Of a DNA stretch of 64,000 nucleotides, positions 7,526 through 16,118 are shown piece after piece; position 1 is the stretch's first letter, and each line of letters starts with the position of its first letter. Position numbers and translations under genes: made by a program. The stretch comes from Candidatus Borkfalkia stercoripullorum. GTDB taxonomy: Bacteria; Bacillota; Clostridia; Christensenellales; Borkfalkiaceae. The notes below the pieces were generated by a model. The model was not told the DNA's origin. It was given only the letters and a program-made list of their open reading frames with translations, and made no database searches. Location of the stretch: contig DWXC01000027.1 in assembly GCA_019119395.1 (NCBI GenBank), positions 143,200 through 207,199 on the forward strand, read 5' to 3'.

Positions 7526-8944
7526 ATGGCAGATAAAACCGTTAAAAAAGTGCTTATTACGGATACGATATTGCGCGATGCGCACCAGTCGCAGGCTGCA
7601 ACGCGCATGACGACCGCGGAAATGATACCCGTTCTCGAACAGCTCGACGAAATCGGTTACTATTCGTTGGAAGCGTGGGGCGGCGCGACGTTCGACACCT
7701 GCCTGCGTTTCCTCAACGAAGATCCGTGGGAAAGGCTTCGCACTCTCAAAAAATATTTGAAAAAGACGCCGATTCAGATGCTCCTTCGCGGGCAAAATCT
7801 CTTGGGATACCGCCACTATTCTGACGATGTGGTCGAAAAATTCGTCGCAAAATCCATCGAAAACGGCGTCAGGGTCGTAAGGGTGTTCGATGCCCTTAAC
7901 GATCCCCGCAATCTCGAGACATCGATGAAGGCGATCAAAAAATACGGCGGTATTTGTGAAGCTGCGATCAGTTATACGACCAGCCCCGTGCATACCACCG
8001 ATTATTTCGTAAAACTTGCGAAAGAATTGGAAAGCATGGGGGCGGACAATATCTGTATCAAAGATATGGCAAACCTTTTGCTCCCGTATACGGCTTATGA
8101 TCTCGTTTCAAAACTGAAAAAATCTTTGAAGCCCGAAACGAAAGTGCATTTGCACACGCACAACACGGCGGGTACGGGCGACATGGTCAATCTGAAAGCG
8201 ATCGAAGCGGGGTGCGACATCGTCGATACGGCGCTTTCGCCGCTGGGCAACGGCACGAGCCAGCCCGCGACCGAGCCGCTCGTGGCGACGCTCAAAGGCA
8301 CGCAGTACGATACGGGTATCGATATACAAAAACTTCTTCCGATCGTCAATCATTTCAAAACGGTTGCCGAACGGCTCAAAGCGGACGGATTCCTTTCTCC
8401 GAAAGTGCTTTCCATCGACATCAACGCACTCATTTACCAGGTGCCGGGCGGAATGCTTTCCAACCTGATCTCACAGCTGAAACAGCAGAATAAATCGGAT
8501 AAATTGGGCGAGGTGCTTGCGGAAGTTCCGAACGTCAGAAAGGACTGCGGTTATCCGCCGCTTGTTACGCCTTCCAGCCAGATCGTGGGTACGCAGGCCG
8601 TTCTCAACGTGATCAGCGGAGAGCGTTATAAAATGGTCACGAAGGAATTCAAAGGACTTCTTCGCGGTGAGTATGGCAAGTTGCCCGCCGAACCGGATGC
8701 CGCCGTCGTCAAAAAATGTATCGGCGACGAAAAGCGCATCACGTACAGGCCGGCTGACGATCTGAAACCTGAATACGACCAGTTCAAGAGCGAAATTACC
8801 GACTATATGGAACAGGAAGAGGACGTGCTTTCCTATGCGGTGTTCGGACAGGTCGCGCTCAATTTCTTCAAATGGCGCAAAGCACAGAAGAGCGGCGTCG
8901 ATGCCGACATGGCGAAAAACCCGAACAAGGTTTATCCTGTATAA
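7526..8944 (+). CDS. Oxaloacetate/pyruvate carboxyltransferase subunit (OadA / 5S type, no biotin domain)
   Basis: A 472-residue TIM-barrel carboxyltransferase of the pyruvate carboxylase / oxaloacetate decarboxylase alpha family. Metal ligands are visible as Asp18 (LRDAHQS), His208 and His210 (VHLHTHN), and the carboxylated lysine as Lys179 (CIKDMAN). The protein stops after the post-barrel domain (about residue 470) with no EAMKM segment, so it is the size of the transcarboxylase 5S subunit rather than a full OadA. ATG 7526 follows CAGGAGA. As the last gene of the operon it would use the separate biotin carrier encoded at 5905. Confidence 0.9.
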   Translation: MADKTVKKVLITDTILRDAHQSQAATRMTTAEMIPVLEQLDEIGYYSLEAWGGATFDTCLRFLNEDPWERLRTLKKYLKKTPIQMLLRGQNLLGYRHYSDDVVEKFVAKSIENGVRVVRVFDALNDPRNLETSMKAIKKYGGICEAAISYTTSPVHTTDYFVKLAKELESMGADNICIKDMANLLLPYTAYDLVSKLKKSLKPETKVHLHTHNTAGTGDMVNLKAIEAGCDIVDTALSPLGNGTSQPATEPLVATLKGTQYDTGIDIQKLLPIVNHFKTVAERLKADGFLSPKVLSIDINALIYQVPGGMLSNLISQLKQQNKSDKLGEVLAEVPNVRKDCGYPPLVTPSSQIVGTQAVLNVISGERYKMVTKEFKGLLRGEYGKLPAEPDAAVVKKCIGDEKRITYRPADDLKPEYDQFKSEITDYMEQEEDVLSYAVFGQVALNFFKWRKAQKSGVDADMAKNPNKVYPV

Positions 8945-8955
8945 AATTTGCAAGC

Positions 8956-8990
8956 AGACGAAAGCGTCTTTTTAAGGCGCTTTCGTCTTT
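8956..8990 (+). terminator. Terminator at end of decarboxylase operon
   Basis: An 11-bp stem AGACGAAAGCG (8956-8966) / CGCTTTCGTCT (8978-8988) lies 12 nt after the stop codon; the T tract is short (TT then CATAC), so termination may be partial. Confidence 0.6.
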
Positions 8991-9031
8991 CATACAGCGG
9001 CATAAATTGTGCCGCCGACGCGGTGCGGATC

Positions 9032-10255
9032 ATGAAAGATGTGATTGTGATCGGAGCGGGGGCTTCCGGTTTGATGGCGGCGTATGCCGCCGCGAAAAAC
9101 GGGAATAAAGTCACCGTCATTGAGAAAAACGAAAAAGCCGGGAAAAAAATTTACATAACGGGGAAGGGGCGGTGTAACATCACGAACGACATCGCTCCCG
9201 AAGACTTTTTGCCGAACGTCGTTACGAACCGCAAATTTTTGACCGGATGTATTTATCGTTTTCCGCCGCAGAGACTGATGCGTTTTTTCGAGGACGGAGG
9301 TTTGAAGCTGAAAACGGAACGAGGAGGAAGGGTTTTTCCTCTTTCCGATAAGGCGAGCGATGTGACTGCTTGCTTGCTCCGTTATTGCGAAAGTGTCGGC
9401 GTTGTCTTTCATTTTAACGAAATAGTTGAAAGAATTGATGTTTCTGACAGTACTCTGTCAGGCATAATCACCGATAAATCGCGATATATGCCCGATGCGG
9501 CGCTTGTTTGCACCGGCGGCGTTTCCTATCCGGCCACGGGGAGCACGGGGGACGGCATACGTTTCGCAAAGGAACTCGGATTGAACACGACGGCGCTCAA
9601 GCCCGCGCTTTGCGGCATTGTCTGCCGTGCGCCGTGGCTGAAAGAACTGCAGGGGCTTTCTCTGAAAAACGTGCGGGTCAGCGCGTGTAAAGGCGGGCGG
9701 TGCGTCTCTTCGTTTTTCGGTGAGATGCTGTTTACGCATTTCGGAATTTCCGGCCCGACCGTTTTGTCTATGTCCAGCGAGATCAACCGGTGCGACGTTG
9801 CGGAACTGCTCGTATCGATCGACCTGAAGCCTGCTTTGGACGAACAGACATTAGATAAAAGGGTTTTGCGCGATTTTGAAAAATATTCAAATAAGCAACT
9901 GCGCAACGCGCTTGTCGAATTGCTGCCGAAAAAACTGATACTGCCCGTAATTGCGGAAAGCGGTTGCAATGCGGACATGCCGGTGCATTCCGTGACGAGA
10001 GCGCAGAGGGAAAAATTGGTTAAAACGCTTAAATGTTTTTCCTTGCGAGCGGTTTCTCTTCGTCCCATCGAAGAGGGTATCGTCACTTCGGGCGGGATAG
10101 ACGTTTCCGAGATCGATCCCAGGACGATGCGTTGCAGAAAAATAGGCGGCCTGTATTTTTGCGGCGAGGCGCTCGACGTGGATGCGTATACGGGCGGTTT
10201 TAATTTGCAGATAGCCTTTTCCACCGGTTTTGCCGCGGGCGAAAGCATCCGTTAA
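9032..10255 (+). CDS. FAD-dependent oxidoreductase of the HI0933/YhiN family
   Basis: A flavoprotein of 407 residues. An N-terminal dinucleotide-binding motif (IVIGAGASGLMAA) is followed by ITGKGRCNITND, a family hallmark, and the C-terminal GGIDVSEIDPRTMRCR...GLYFCGEALDVDAYTGGFNLQ block. Members are often annotated as aminoacetone oxidase-like or BaiN-like; the physiological reaction of this subfamily is not established. The start at ATG 9032 matches the conserved N-terminus, though the SD is weak; the frame is open 28 codons upstream. In Clostridia this gene commonly precedes cmk, as here. Confidence 0.92.
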   Translation: MKDVIVIGAGASGLMAAYAAAKNGNKVTVIEKNEKAGKKIYITGKGRCNITNDIAPEDFLPNVVTNRKFLTGCIYRFPPQRLMRFFEDGGLKLKTERGGRVFPLSDKASDVTACLLRYCESVGVVFHFNEIVERIDVSDSTLSGIITDKSRYMPDAALVCTGGVSYPATGSTGDGIRFAKELGLNTTALKPALCGIVCRAPWLKELQGLSLKNVRVSACKGGRCVSSFFGEMLFTHFGISGPTVLSMSSEINRCDVAELLVSIDLKPALDEQTLDKRVLRDFEKYSNKQLRNALVELLPKKLILPVIAESGCNADMPVHSVTRAQREKLVKTLKCFSLRAVSLRPIEEGIVTSGGIDVSEIDPRTMRCRKIGGLYFCGEALDVDAYTGGFNLQIAFSTGFAAGESIR

Positions 10256-10368
10256 GCGGGTTTGTGCGTAAGACGAAAGCATGCAGCCGCGAAAAGGCGC
10301 CGCTGAAAAACAGCGTTACGGTTTTTTATTTTTCATTACGGATTTTTATTTGTTTTACGGAGAATTTT

Positions 10369-11370
10369 ATGAGAGCGATCAGAGGTGCGACAACGGTTTC
10401 CTGCGACTGCGCGGAAGAGATCAGAAGTGCGGTCGGGGAACTGCTGTGCAAAATCAAAGAAAAAAATTCGTTATCATATTCTGATATTGTTTGCATTTTA
10501 TTGTCAAATACGTCAGACATAGTATCATTTTATCCGGCAAAAGCCGCGAGAGAGGCGGGGTTTTCTTCGTGCGCGCTCTATTCCTCCGCAGAGCCTGAAA
10601 TTGCGGGCGCGCTTCCCCTGTGCATCCGCGTCATGGTGTTTGCCGAAGGCGAAGGCGCGGCGAAACACGTGTATCTTCGCGGCGCGGCGAATCTGCGCAA
10701 AGACCTGAAAAAATTTGCGATCGCGCTCGACGGGCCTTCGGGGAGCGGTAAATCCACGGTCGCGAAACGCCTTGCGGAGGAGTTCGACATTTTGTACCTG
10801 GATACGGGTGCCATGTACCGTGCGTGCGCGCTCAAAGCCCTGTCGACGGGTTGCGCTTTCGAAGAAAAAGCGCTCGAACCGCTGATCGGCGCGCTCGATC
10901 TGCGGATTTTGTATAGGGACGGGCGGCAGCACACCGTATTGGACGGAAGGGACGTTTCGGAAGAGATCCGCCGGCCCGAAGTGTCCATGGCGGCGTCCAA
11001 AATTTCCGCTTTCGCGTGCGTGAGGAAGAAGATGGTGGAAATGCAGAGAAAGATCGCCGCCGAACAATCGTGCGTTCTGGACGGCAGGGACATCGGAACG
11101 GCGGTTTTGCCCGACGCCGAATTCAAGTTTTTTATCACCGCCGATTCTGCGACGCGTGCAAAAAGGCGCGGCAGGGAACTGGAAGAAAAGGGTTATGCGG
11201 TCGACTACGAACGGCTTCGCGAGGAGATCGAAGAGCGCGACCGCAACGATTCGACCCGTAAAATTTCTCCGCTGAGGCGCGCGGACGATGCGGAACTTGT
11301 GGACACCTCCGCCATGACGATCGACGAGGTCGTCGCTTATATAAAAAAGAAGATACAGGAAAAGGTATAA
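10369..11370 (+). CDS. Fusion of AroH-type chorismate mutase and cytidylate kinase
   Basis: A 333-residue two-domain protein. Residues 1-114 match Bacillus subtilis AroH: start MRAIRGATT, YPAKAARE, CIRVMV and HVYLRG. Active-site equivalents are Arg5 (BsCM Arg7), Arg61 (Arg63), Glu75 (Glu78), Arg87 (Arg90) and Tyr102 (Tyr108); Cys75 is replaced by Ser72. Residues 115-333 are CMP kinase with P-loop GPSGSGKST (122-130), LDTGAMYRA and LDGRDIGTAV. The first domain would make prephenate for aromatic amino acids, the second CDP from CMP. The join is direct, within one uninterrupted frame, with no stop or low-complexity linker. ATG 10369 has CGGAGA upstream. Neighbours plsC and ispH-rpsA give the usual cmk context. 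Domain identity is sure; activity of the mutase is inferred. Confidence 0.93.
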   Translation: MRAIRGATTVSCDCAEEIRSAVGELLCKIKEKNSLSYSDIVCILLSNTSDIVSFYPAKAAREAGFSSCALYSSAEPEIAGALPLCIRVMVFAEGEGAAKHVYLRGAANLRKDLKKFAIALDGPSGSGKSTVAKRLAEEFDILYLDTGAMYRACALKALSTGCAFEEKALEPLIGALDLRILYRDGRQHTVLDGRDVSEEIRRPEVSMAASKISAFACVRKKMVEMQRKIAAEQSCVLDGRDIGTAVLPDAEFKFFITADSATRAKRRGRELEEKGYAVDYERLREEIEERDRNDSTRKISPLRRADDAELVDTSAMTIDEVVAYIKKKIQEKV

Positions 11371-11377
11371 GAACGCG

Positions 11378-12046
11378 ATGTATAAGTTTCTGAAAGGTTT
11401 GGTCAATTTTTTCAATCAGATCATCCATCCCTATAAACTCATCGGAAAAGAAAAGGTCAAGGACGGCGCGGCCGTGCTCGTCGGCAACCATTACCGCATT
11501 TGGGACATCGTGCACATGGCGTGTACCACAAAGGAAAGAGTGCATTTTATAACCAAACAGGAGCTGTACAAAAACAAATTCCTGGCGTATCTTTGCAGGA
11601 AGGTGGAAGCGATACCCGTTTCGCGCGACGGCCAGGACGCAAAAGCGATCATGACGGCTTTGCGGTATCTGAAAAAAGGGGAAAAGATCTCCATGTTCCC
11701 CGAGGGGACGCGGAACCGGACGGACGCGGAACTTCTGCCGCTGAAGGGCGGCGCGGCGCTCTTTGCCATAAAGGCGAAAGTGCCCGTGTACCCCGTTATG
11801 TCGATCGGCAAGACAAAATATTTCCGAAGGACGCCGATCATCGTCGGCGATCCGATCGACCTTTCCGAATTTTACGATAAAAAAATGACCGCGGAAGATT
11901 ATGCAAGGGCGGAGGAGATCGTGCGCGAGAACATGCTCGGCGTGATGCACGGATATATCAAGGAGAAAGAGGAGAAGAAAGCCGCGAAAAAGCGCGCGAA
12001 AGAGGAAAAGCGGGCGGCGAAAAAACGCGGAGGCAAGCGGGGCTGA
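11378..12046 (+). CDS. plsC: 1-acyl-sn-glycerol-3-phosphate acyltransferase
   Basis: Acylates lysophosphatidic acid to phosphatidic acid in membrane lipid synthesis. The 222-residue protein has the catalytic HX4D box (NHYRIWD, His38 and Asp43) and the substrate-binding FPEGTR at 107-112. The last 30 residues are Lys/Ala/Glu-rich, probably an extended helix on the membrane face. It starts 7 nt after the cmk fusion and overlaps the next gene by one base (TGATG), a translationally coupled cmk-plsC-ispH order common in Clostridia. Confidence 0.93.
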   Translation: MYKFLKGLVNFFNQIIHPYKLIGKEKVKDGAAVLVGNHYRIWDIVHMACTTKERVHFITKQELYKNKFLAYLCRKVEAIPVSRDGQDAKAIMTALRYLKKGEKISMFPEGTRNRTDAELLPLKGGAALFAIKAKVPVYPVMSIGKTKYFRRTPIIVGDPIDLSEFYDKKMTAEDYARAEEIVRENMLGVMHGYIKEKEEKKAAKKRAKEEKRAAKKRGGKRG

Positions 12047-14151
12047 TGCAGGTAAAGATCGCAAAGAGCAGCGGGTTTTGCCGCGGGGTGAAACATGCGG
12101 TGGATACCGCGATGTCCATCCCTGCGGAAAACACCTATATACTCGGGGAGCTTATCCACAATCCGATCGTGACGGAACAGGTCGCCGCGCGCGGGATCAG
12201 GACGGTCGAGACCGTCGGCGAAGTCCCTTCGGGGGCGACGCTGCTTCTCCGTTCGCACGGGGTCGGGAAGGCGATCTACGAGGAATGCGAACGGCGCGGG
12301 ATCGAAGTTGTGGACTGTACCTGCGCGTTTGTGAAACGCATTCAGAAAATCGTGGAAGAGCTGTCGGGGACGGACAGGGAGATCGTCATAACGGGCAGCG
12401 CGAAACACCCCGAGGTCGTCGGGCTGAACGGCTGGTGCGGGGGGCGGGCCGTCGTGATTGACAGTCCCGATTCGCCGGAAATCGCCGCGCTTTCGGATAA
12501 AAACGTCGCCGTTGTAAGCCAAACCACCTTTTCCGAAGAAAAATTTGATAAAATTATTAAAAATATTGAAAAAGTATGCAAAAAAACAGTTGAGATTTTC
12601 AAAACAATTTGTTATACTACTAAAGAGCGTCAGAGAGAAGCGGCAAAGCTCGCCGCGGAATGCGACGCGGTCATCGTGCTCGGCGGTGCGAACAGCAGTA
12701 ACACGCAGAAGCTGTACGAAATCTGCAAGGCCGGGTGCGAGAATGTTTTTCGCTTGACCAGCGCTGAAGAATTTCAGCCGGGCAAAATAAAAAATTTTAA
12801 AAATGTAGGTATTGTGAGCGGCGCATCCACACCGCTTACGCAAACTCAGGAGGTTCTTTTTAAGATGGATAACAGCATGGAAGAAAAGGTAACGAACGAA
12901 ATGGAAGAAGTCGTTGCCCAGATGGATAACGGACAGTCAAAATTAAAGAGGGGGCAGCTTGTTACTGCGATCATATCTTCGGCAACGGACGAAGGCGTGG
13001 CTGTGTTGTTACCGTTCTTCAAAAAGGAGATCCTGCTCGAAAAAGATGAGATCGACTGCGAAGAATACAAACAGGAAGATTATGCCGCGAAAGTCGGCGA
13101 CGAGATCGAAGTGATGGTCGTCAGCGCGGCAAATCCCGTCAAACTTTCTCAGAAAGTCATCAAACAGCTCAAAGAAGAAGAAGGCAAGATCGCGGCGATC
13201 GAAGCGGGCGAAGAATTCGACGTTACCTGCACGGGTTTCAACAAGGGCGGACTTACGGCGTCTATGGGCACCTATTCCGTGTTTGTCCCCGCAAAAGAGA
13301 TCAGGATGGGCTACGTTAAAGAGCTGGACAAATACGTCGGCAAAAAACTCCGCCTGAAAGCGCTCGAGATCAAAAAATCCGACCGCAAAAAAGAGATCAT
13401 CGCGTCCCAGCGCGTGATCCTGGAAGAAGAGAGGGCCGCCCGTGAAGCCGCGAAAGCGGAGCGCGAAGCCGAATTCTTTGCGAACATCCATGTCGGCGAC
13501 GTCGTGGAAGGCAAAGTCGAGCGCGTGACCAATTTCGGCGCTTTCGTCTCCGTCAACGGGTTTGACTGCCTCGCGCACATTTCCGATCTGTCCTGGTCGG
13601 GCGTCAAAAACGTGACCGACGTTTTGGAGATCGGCAAAAAATACGAGTTCAAAGTCCTCAAGATCGACGAGGAGAATAAAAAAGTTTCGATCGGCTATAA
13701 GCAGCTCCAGCCCCAGCCTTGGGATCTGGTTGCGGAAAAGTATGCCGAGGGCGACGTGGTACACGGCAAAGTCGTGCGCATCGTTCCTTTCGGGGCGTTC
13801 GTCGAAGTGGAGAACGGCGTGGACGGGCTCGTCCATGTTTCGCAGATCTCTCACGAATGGCTTGAAAATCCGACTTCCGTTCTCAACATCGGTGAGGAGA
13901 TCGACGCGAAGATCCTCGTGCTCGATCCCGCGAACAAGAAGATGACCCTTTCGATCAAGGCGCTTCTGCCCGAACCCGAAGTCACGAAGGTTCGCCCGAG
14001 GAGGGATGAAGAAAAGGGAGACAAACCGAGGAACAAAAAATCCCGTCAGCCCAGAGAGAACAGGGAAGAGGGTGAATTCAGAGAATGGTCGGAAGGCGGT
14101 ATCGGCGGAGCGTCCATTGCTGAAATGTTGCAGAACAAAAACGATAACTAA
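12046..14151 (+). CDS. Fusion of IspH (HMBPP reductase) and ribosomal protein S1
   Basis: A 701-residue bifunctional protein. Residues 1-280 are 4-hydroxy-3-methylbut-2-enyl diphosphate reductase, the last step of the MEP isoprenoid pathway, with the [4Fe-4S] cysteines Cys12 (GFCRGV), Cys93 (CTCAF) and Cys188 (TICYTT) and the NSSNTQKL motif. After a linker beginning near residue 280, four S1/OB-fold repeats follow; the last two are clearest (GDVVEGKVERVTNFGAFVSV and GDVVHGKVVRIVPFGAFVEV). The C-terminal 60 residues are highly charged and probably disordered. This fusion is known from several Clostridia, so it supports the taxonomic placement. Confidence 0.95.
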   Translation: MQVKIAKSSGFCRGVKHAVDTAMSIPAENTYILGELIHNPIVTEQVAARGIRTVETVGEVPSGATLLLRSHGVGKAIYEECERRGIEVVDCTCAFVKRIQKIVEELSGTDREIVITGSAKHPEVVGLNGWCGGRAVVIDSPDSPEIAALSDKNVAVVSQTTFSEEKFDKIIKNIEKVCKKTVEIFKTICYTTKERQREAAKLAAECDAVIVLGGANSSNTQKLYEICKAGCENVFRLTSAEEFQPGKIKNFKNVGIVSGASTPLTQTQEVLFKMDNSMEEKVTNEMEEVVAQMDNGQSKLKRGQLVTAIISSATDEGVAVLLPFFKKEILLEKDEIDCEEYKQEDYAAKVGDEIEVMVVSAANPVKLSQKVIKQLKEEEGKIAAIEAGEEFDVTCTGFNKGGLTASMGTYSVFVPAKEIRMGYVKELDKYVGKKLRLKALEIKKSDRKKEIIASQRVILEEERAAREAAKAEREAEFFANIHVGDVVEGKVERVTNFGAFVSVNGFDCLAHISDLSWSGVKNVTDVLEIGKKYEFKVLKIDEENKKVSIGYKQLQPQPWDLVAEKYAEGDVVHGKVVRIVPFGAFVEVENGVDGLVHVSQISHEWLENPTSVLNIGEEIDAKILVLDPANKKMTLSIKALLPEPEVTKVRPRRDEEKGDKPRNKKSRQPRENREEGEFREWSEGGIGGASIAEMLQNKNDN

Positions 14152-14158
14152 AAATCAA

Positions 14159-14186
14159 AGCCCCGCCGTAAGGTGGGGCTTTTTTA
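14159..14186 (+). terminator. Intrinsic terminator after ispH-rpsA
   Basis: AGCCCCGCC / GGTGGGGCT stem (14159-14180) with a GTAA loop, followed by TTTTTTAT. Confidence 0.88.
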
Positions 14187-14203
14187 TAAAGAGAGGTGTT
14201 AAT

Positions 14204-16072
14204 ATGGCTAAACAAGGAAATATTCAGATCTCCAGCGAAAACATGATGCCGATCATAAAAAAGTGGCTTTATTCGGACAAAGACATCTTTTTGAGGGAGA
14301 TCGTGGCGAACGGCGTAGACGCCATTACCAAATTTAAAAAACTCGTCGAGATGGGCGAAGCGTCGGAAGATGAGGGCGGCAAAGACTATTGCCTGAAAAT
14401 CTCCGTCGACAAAGACGCAAAGACGCTGACCGTTGAGGACAATGGCATCGGCATGACCGAAGACGAGGTGGAAAAGTACATCACGCAGATCGCTTTTTCG
14501 GGCGCGGCGGACTTTCTTGCCAAGTATGAAAAAGCGGGCGGAGACGGGATCATCGGGCATTTCGGGCTGGGTTTTTATTCCGCGTACATGGTTTCGGAAA
14601 ACATCGAAATTTTCACAAAATCGTACCGTGCGGACGCGAAGGGCGTGCATTGGGAATCCGACGGGGAAAGCACGTATACGATCGAAGAGTGCGACAAAGC
14701 AAACCGCGGCACAAAGATCGTGATGCACATTGCCAAGGAGGAAAAAGAATTCCTCGACGAAGGGCGCATCCGCGGCCTTATCGAAAAATATTGCTCGTTC
14801 ATGCCTTACGATATTTACTATAATTTCACGGGAAAGGACGACAAGCCGCTCAACGACACGCATCCGCTGTATCTGAAAAACCCCAAAGACTGCACCGAAG
14901 AGGAATACAAGGAATTTTACCGCAAAACATTCCATGACTATCACGATCCTCTCTTCTGGATCCATCTGAACATGGAATATCCTTTCCGTCTGAAAGGCAT
15001 CCTGTATTTCCCGAAGGTAAAGAGCAAAGTCGAACTTGAACGCGGCAAAGTCAAACTCTACTGCAATCAGGTTTACATTGCCGACAACATCAAGGAAGTC
15101 ATTCCCGAATTCCTGACCCTTCTGAACGGAGTTATCGACTGCCCGGACATCCCGCTGAACGTATCGCGCAGTTTTTTGCAGAACGACAGGCAGGTGCAGA
15201 AAATTTCCAAACACATCACCAAAAAGGTGGCAGACAAACTGACGGGGCTTTTCAAGACCGACCGCGAAAAATATCGGCAGTGCTGGAACGACATTTCCGT
15301 GTTCGTCAAACTCGGCTGCATCAAGGACGAGGATTTCTATTCCAAAGTCAAAGATATCATCATCTATAAAGATCTGAACGGCGAATACAAAAATCTCGAC
15401 GAATTTTCGGGCGTTAAGGAAGAAGAGAAAAAGCCCGAAGACGCGGAGGCGAAGCCGGAGGAAAAGAAAGACGGGGAAAAACAGCCGACAACGATTTATT
15501 ACGTTTCCGACGAAGTAAGCCAGGCGCAGTATATCGACATGTTCAAAAACGCGGGGCTCAACGCAATTGTGTGCGACACGTTCATCGATACGCATTTCGT
15601 GAGCTATCTCGAATACAAAGAACCGACGAAATTCCGCTTCATGCGTATCGACGCCGATGTGGACGCGGCGCTCAAGAACGCGGAAGGGGGCAGCGACGAA
15701 GAGAACAAAGCGCTTGCCGATGCGTTCAAGGCCGCGCTGAAAAACACGCAGATCGCCGTCAAAGCGGAAAAGCTGAAAGACGAGAGCGTGCCCGCGATCA
15801 TCAACGTTTCGGAATTTTCGAGGAGATTCGGCGAAATGAACGCGTTTTACGGCATTGCGGGCGCGGACGAGGACAGGGACATGACTTTGATCGTCAACAC
15901 CGCAAATCCCGTTATAAGCGCGTTTACGGGGCTTGACGAGGATAAGAAGAAATTTGTCGCGAACCAGGTCTATTATATGGCGCGCCTTTCGTATAAAAAA
16001 CTGTCTCCCGAAGAGATGAAAGAGTTCTCCGCAAACAACGGCGAATTGCTTAAAAATTATATCGGCAAATAA
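14204..16072 (+). CDS. htpG: Hsp90-family chaperone HtpG
   Basis: An ATP-dependent cytosolic chaperone, 622 residues. The GHKL ATPase motifs are visible in the N-domain: VDAITKF (a divergent ELISNASDA position), DNGIGM and IGHFGLGFYSAYMV. The middle domain follows (FFRKTFHDYHDP-like region, NVSRSFLQNDRQVQKI), then a truncated-style C-domain without the long E. coli end. Between the segments YKNLDEF and TIYYVSDE, about residues 400-430, lies a charged Glu/Lys/Pro insertion not usual at that place. ATG 14204 with GAGAGGTG upstream is 18 nt after the terminator, so its promoter must lie within or before that hairpin, or expression depends on read-through. Confidence 0.95.
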   Translation: MAKQGNIQISSENMMPIIKKWLYSDKDIFLREIVANGVDAITKFKKLVEMGEASEDEGGKDYCLKISVDKDAKTLTVEDNGIGMTEDEVEKYITQIAFSGAADFLAKYEKAGGDGIIGHFGLGFYSAYMVSENIEIFTKSYRADAKGVHWESDGESTYTIEECDKANRGTKIVMHIAKEEKEFLDEGRIRGLIEKYCSFMPYDIYYNFTGKDDKPLNDTHPLYLKNPKDCTEEEYKEFYRKTFHDYHDPLFWIHLNMEYPFRLKGILYFPKVKSKVELERGKVKLYCNQVYIADNIKEVIPEFLTLLNGVIDCPDIPLNVSRSFLQNDRQVQKISKHITKKVADKLTGLFKTDREKYRQCWNDISVFVKLGCIKDEDFYSKVKDIIIYKDLNGEYKNLDEFSGVKEEEKKPEDAEAKPEEKKDGEKQPTTIYYVSDEVSQAQYIDMFKNAGLNAIVCDTFIDTHFVSYLEYKEPTKFRFMRIDADVDAALKNAEGGSDEENKALADAFKAALKNTQIAVKAEKLKDESVPAIINVSEFSRRFGEMNAFYGIAGADEDRDMTLIVNTANPVISAFTGLDEDKKKFVANQVYYMARLSYKKLSPEEMKEFSANNGELLKNYIGK

Positions 16073-16079
16073 ATTTTTG

Positions 16080-16118
16080 ATGCGGCGGCGCGGCGACGCG
16101 CCGCCGCATTCTTTATTT
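16080..16118. terminator. Bidirectional terminator after htpG
   Basis: A perfect 13-bp stem, 16080-16092 with 16097-16109 (loop GCGA), followed by TCTTTATTT on the plus strand. It lies between htpG and the converging decayed gene. Confidence 0.8.
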
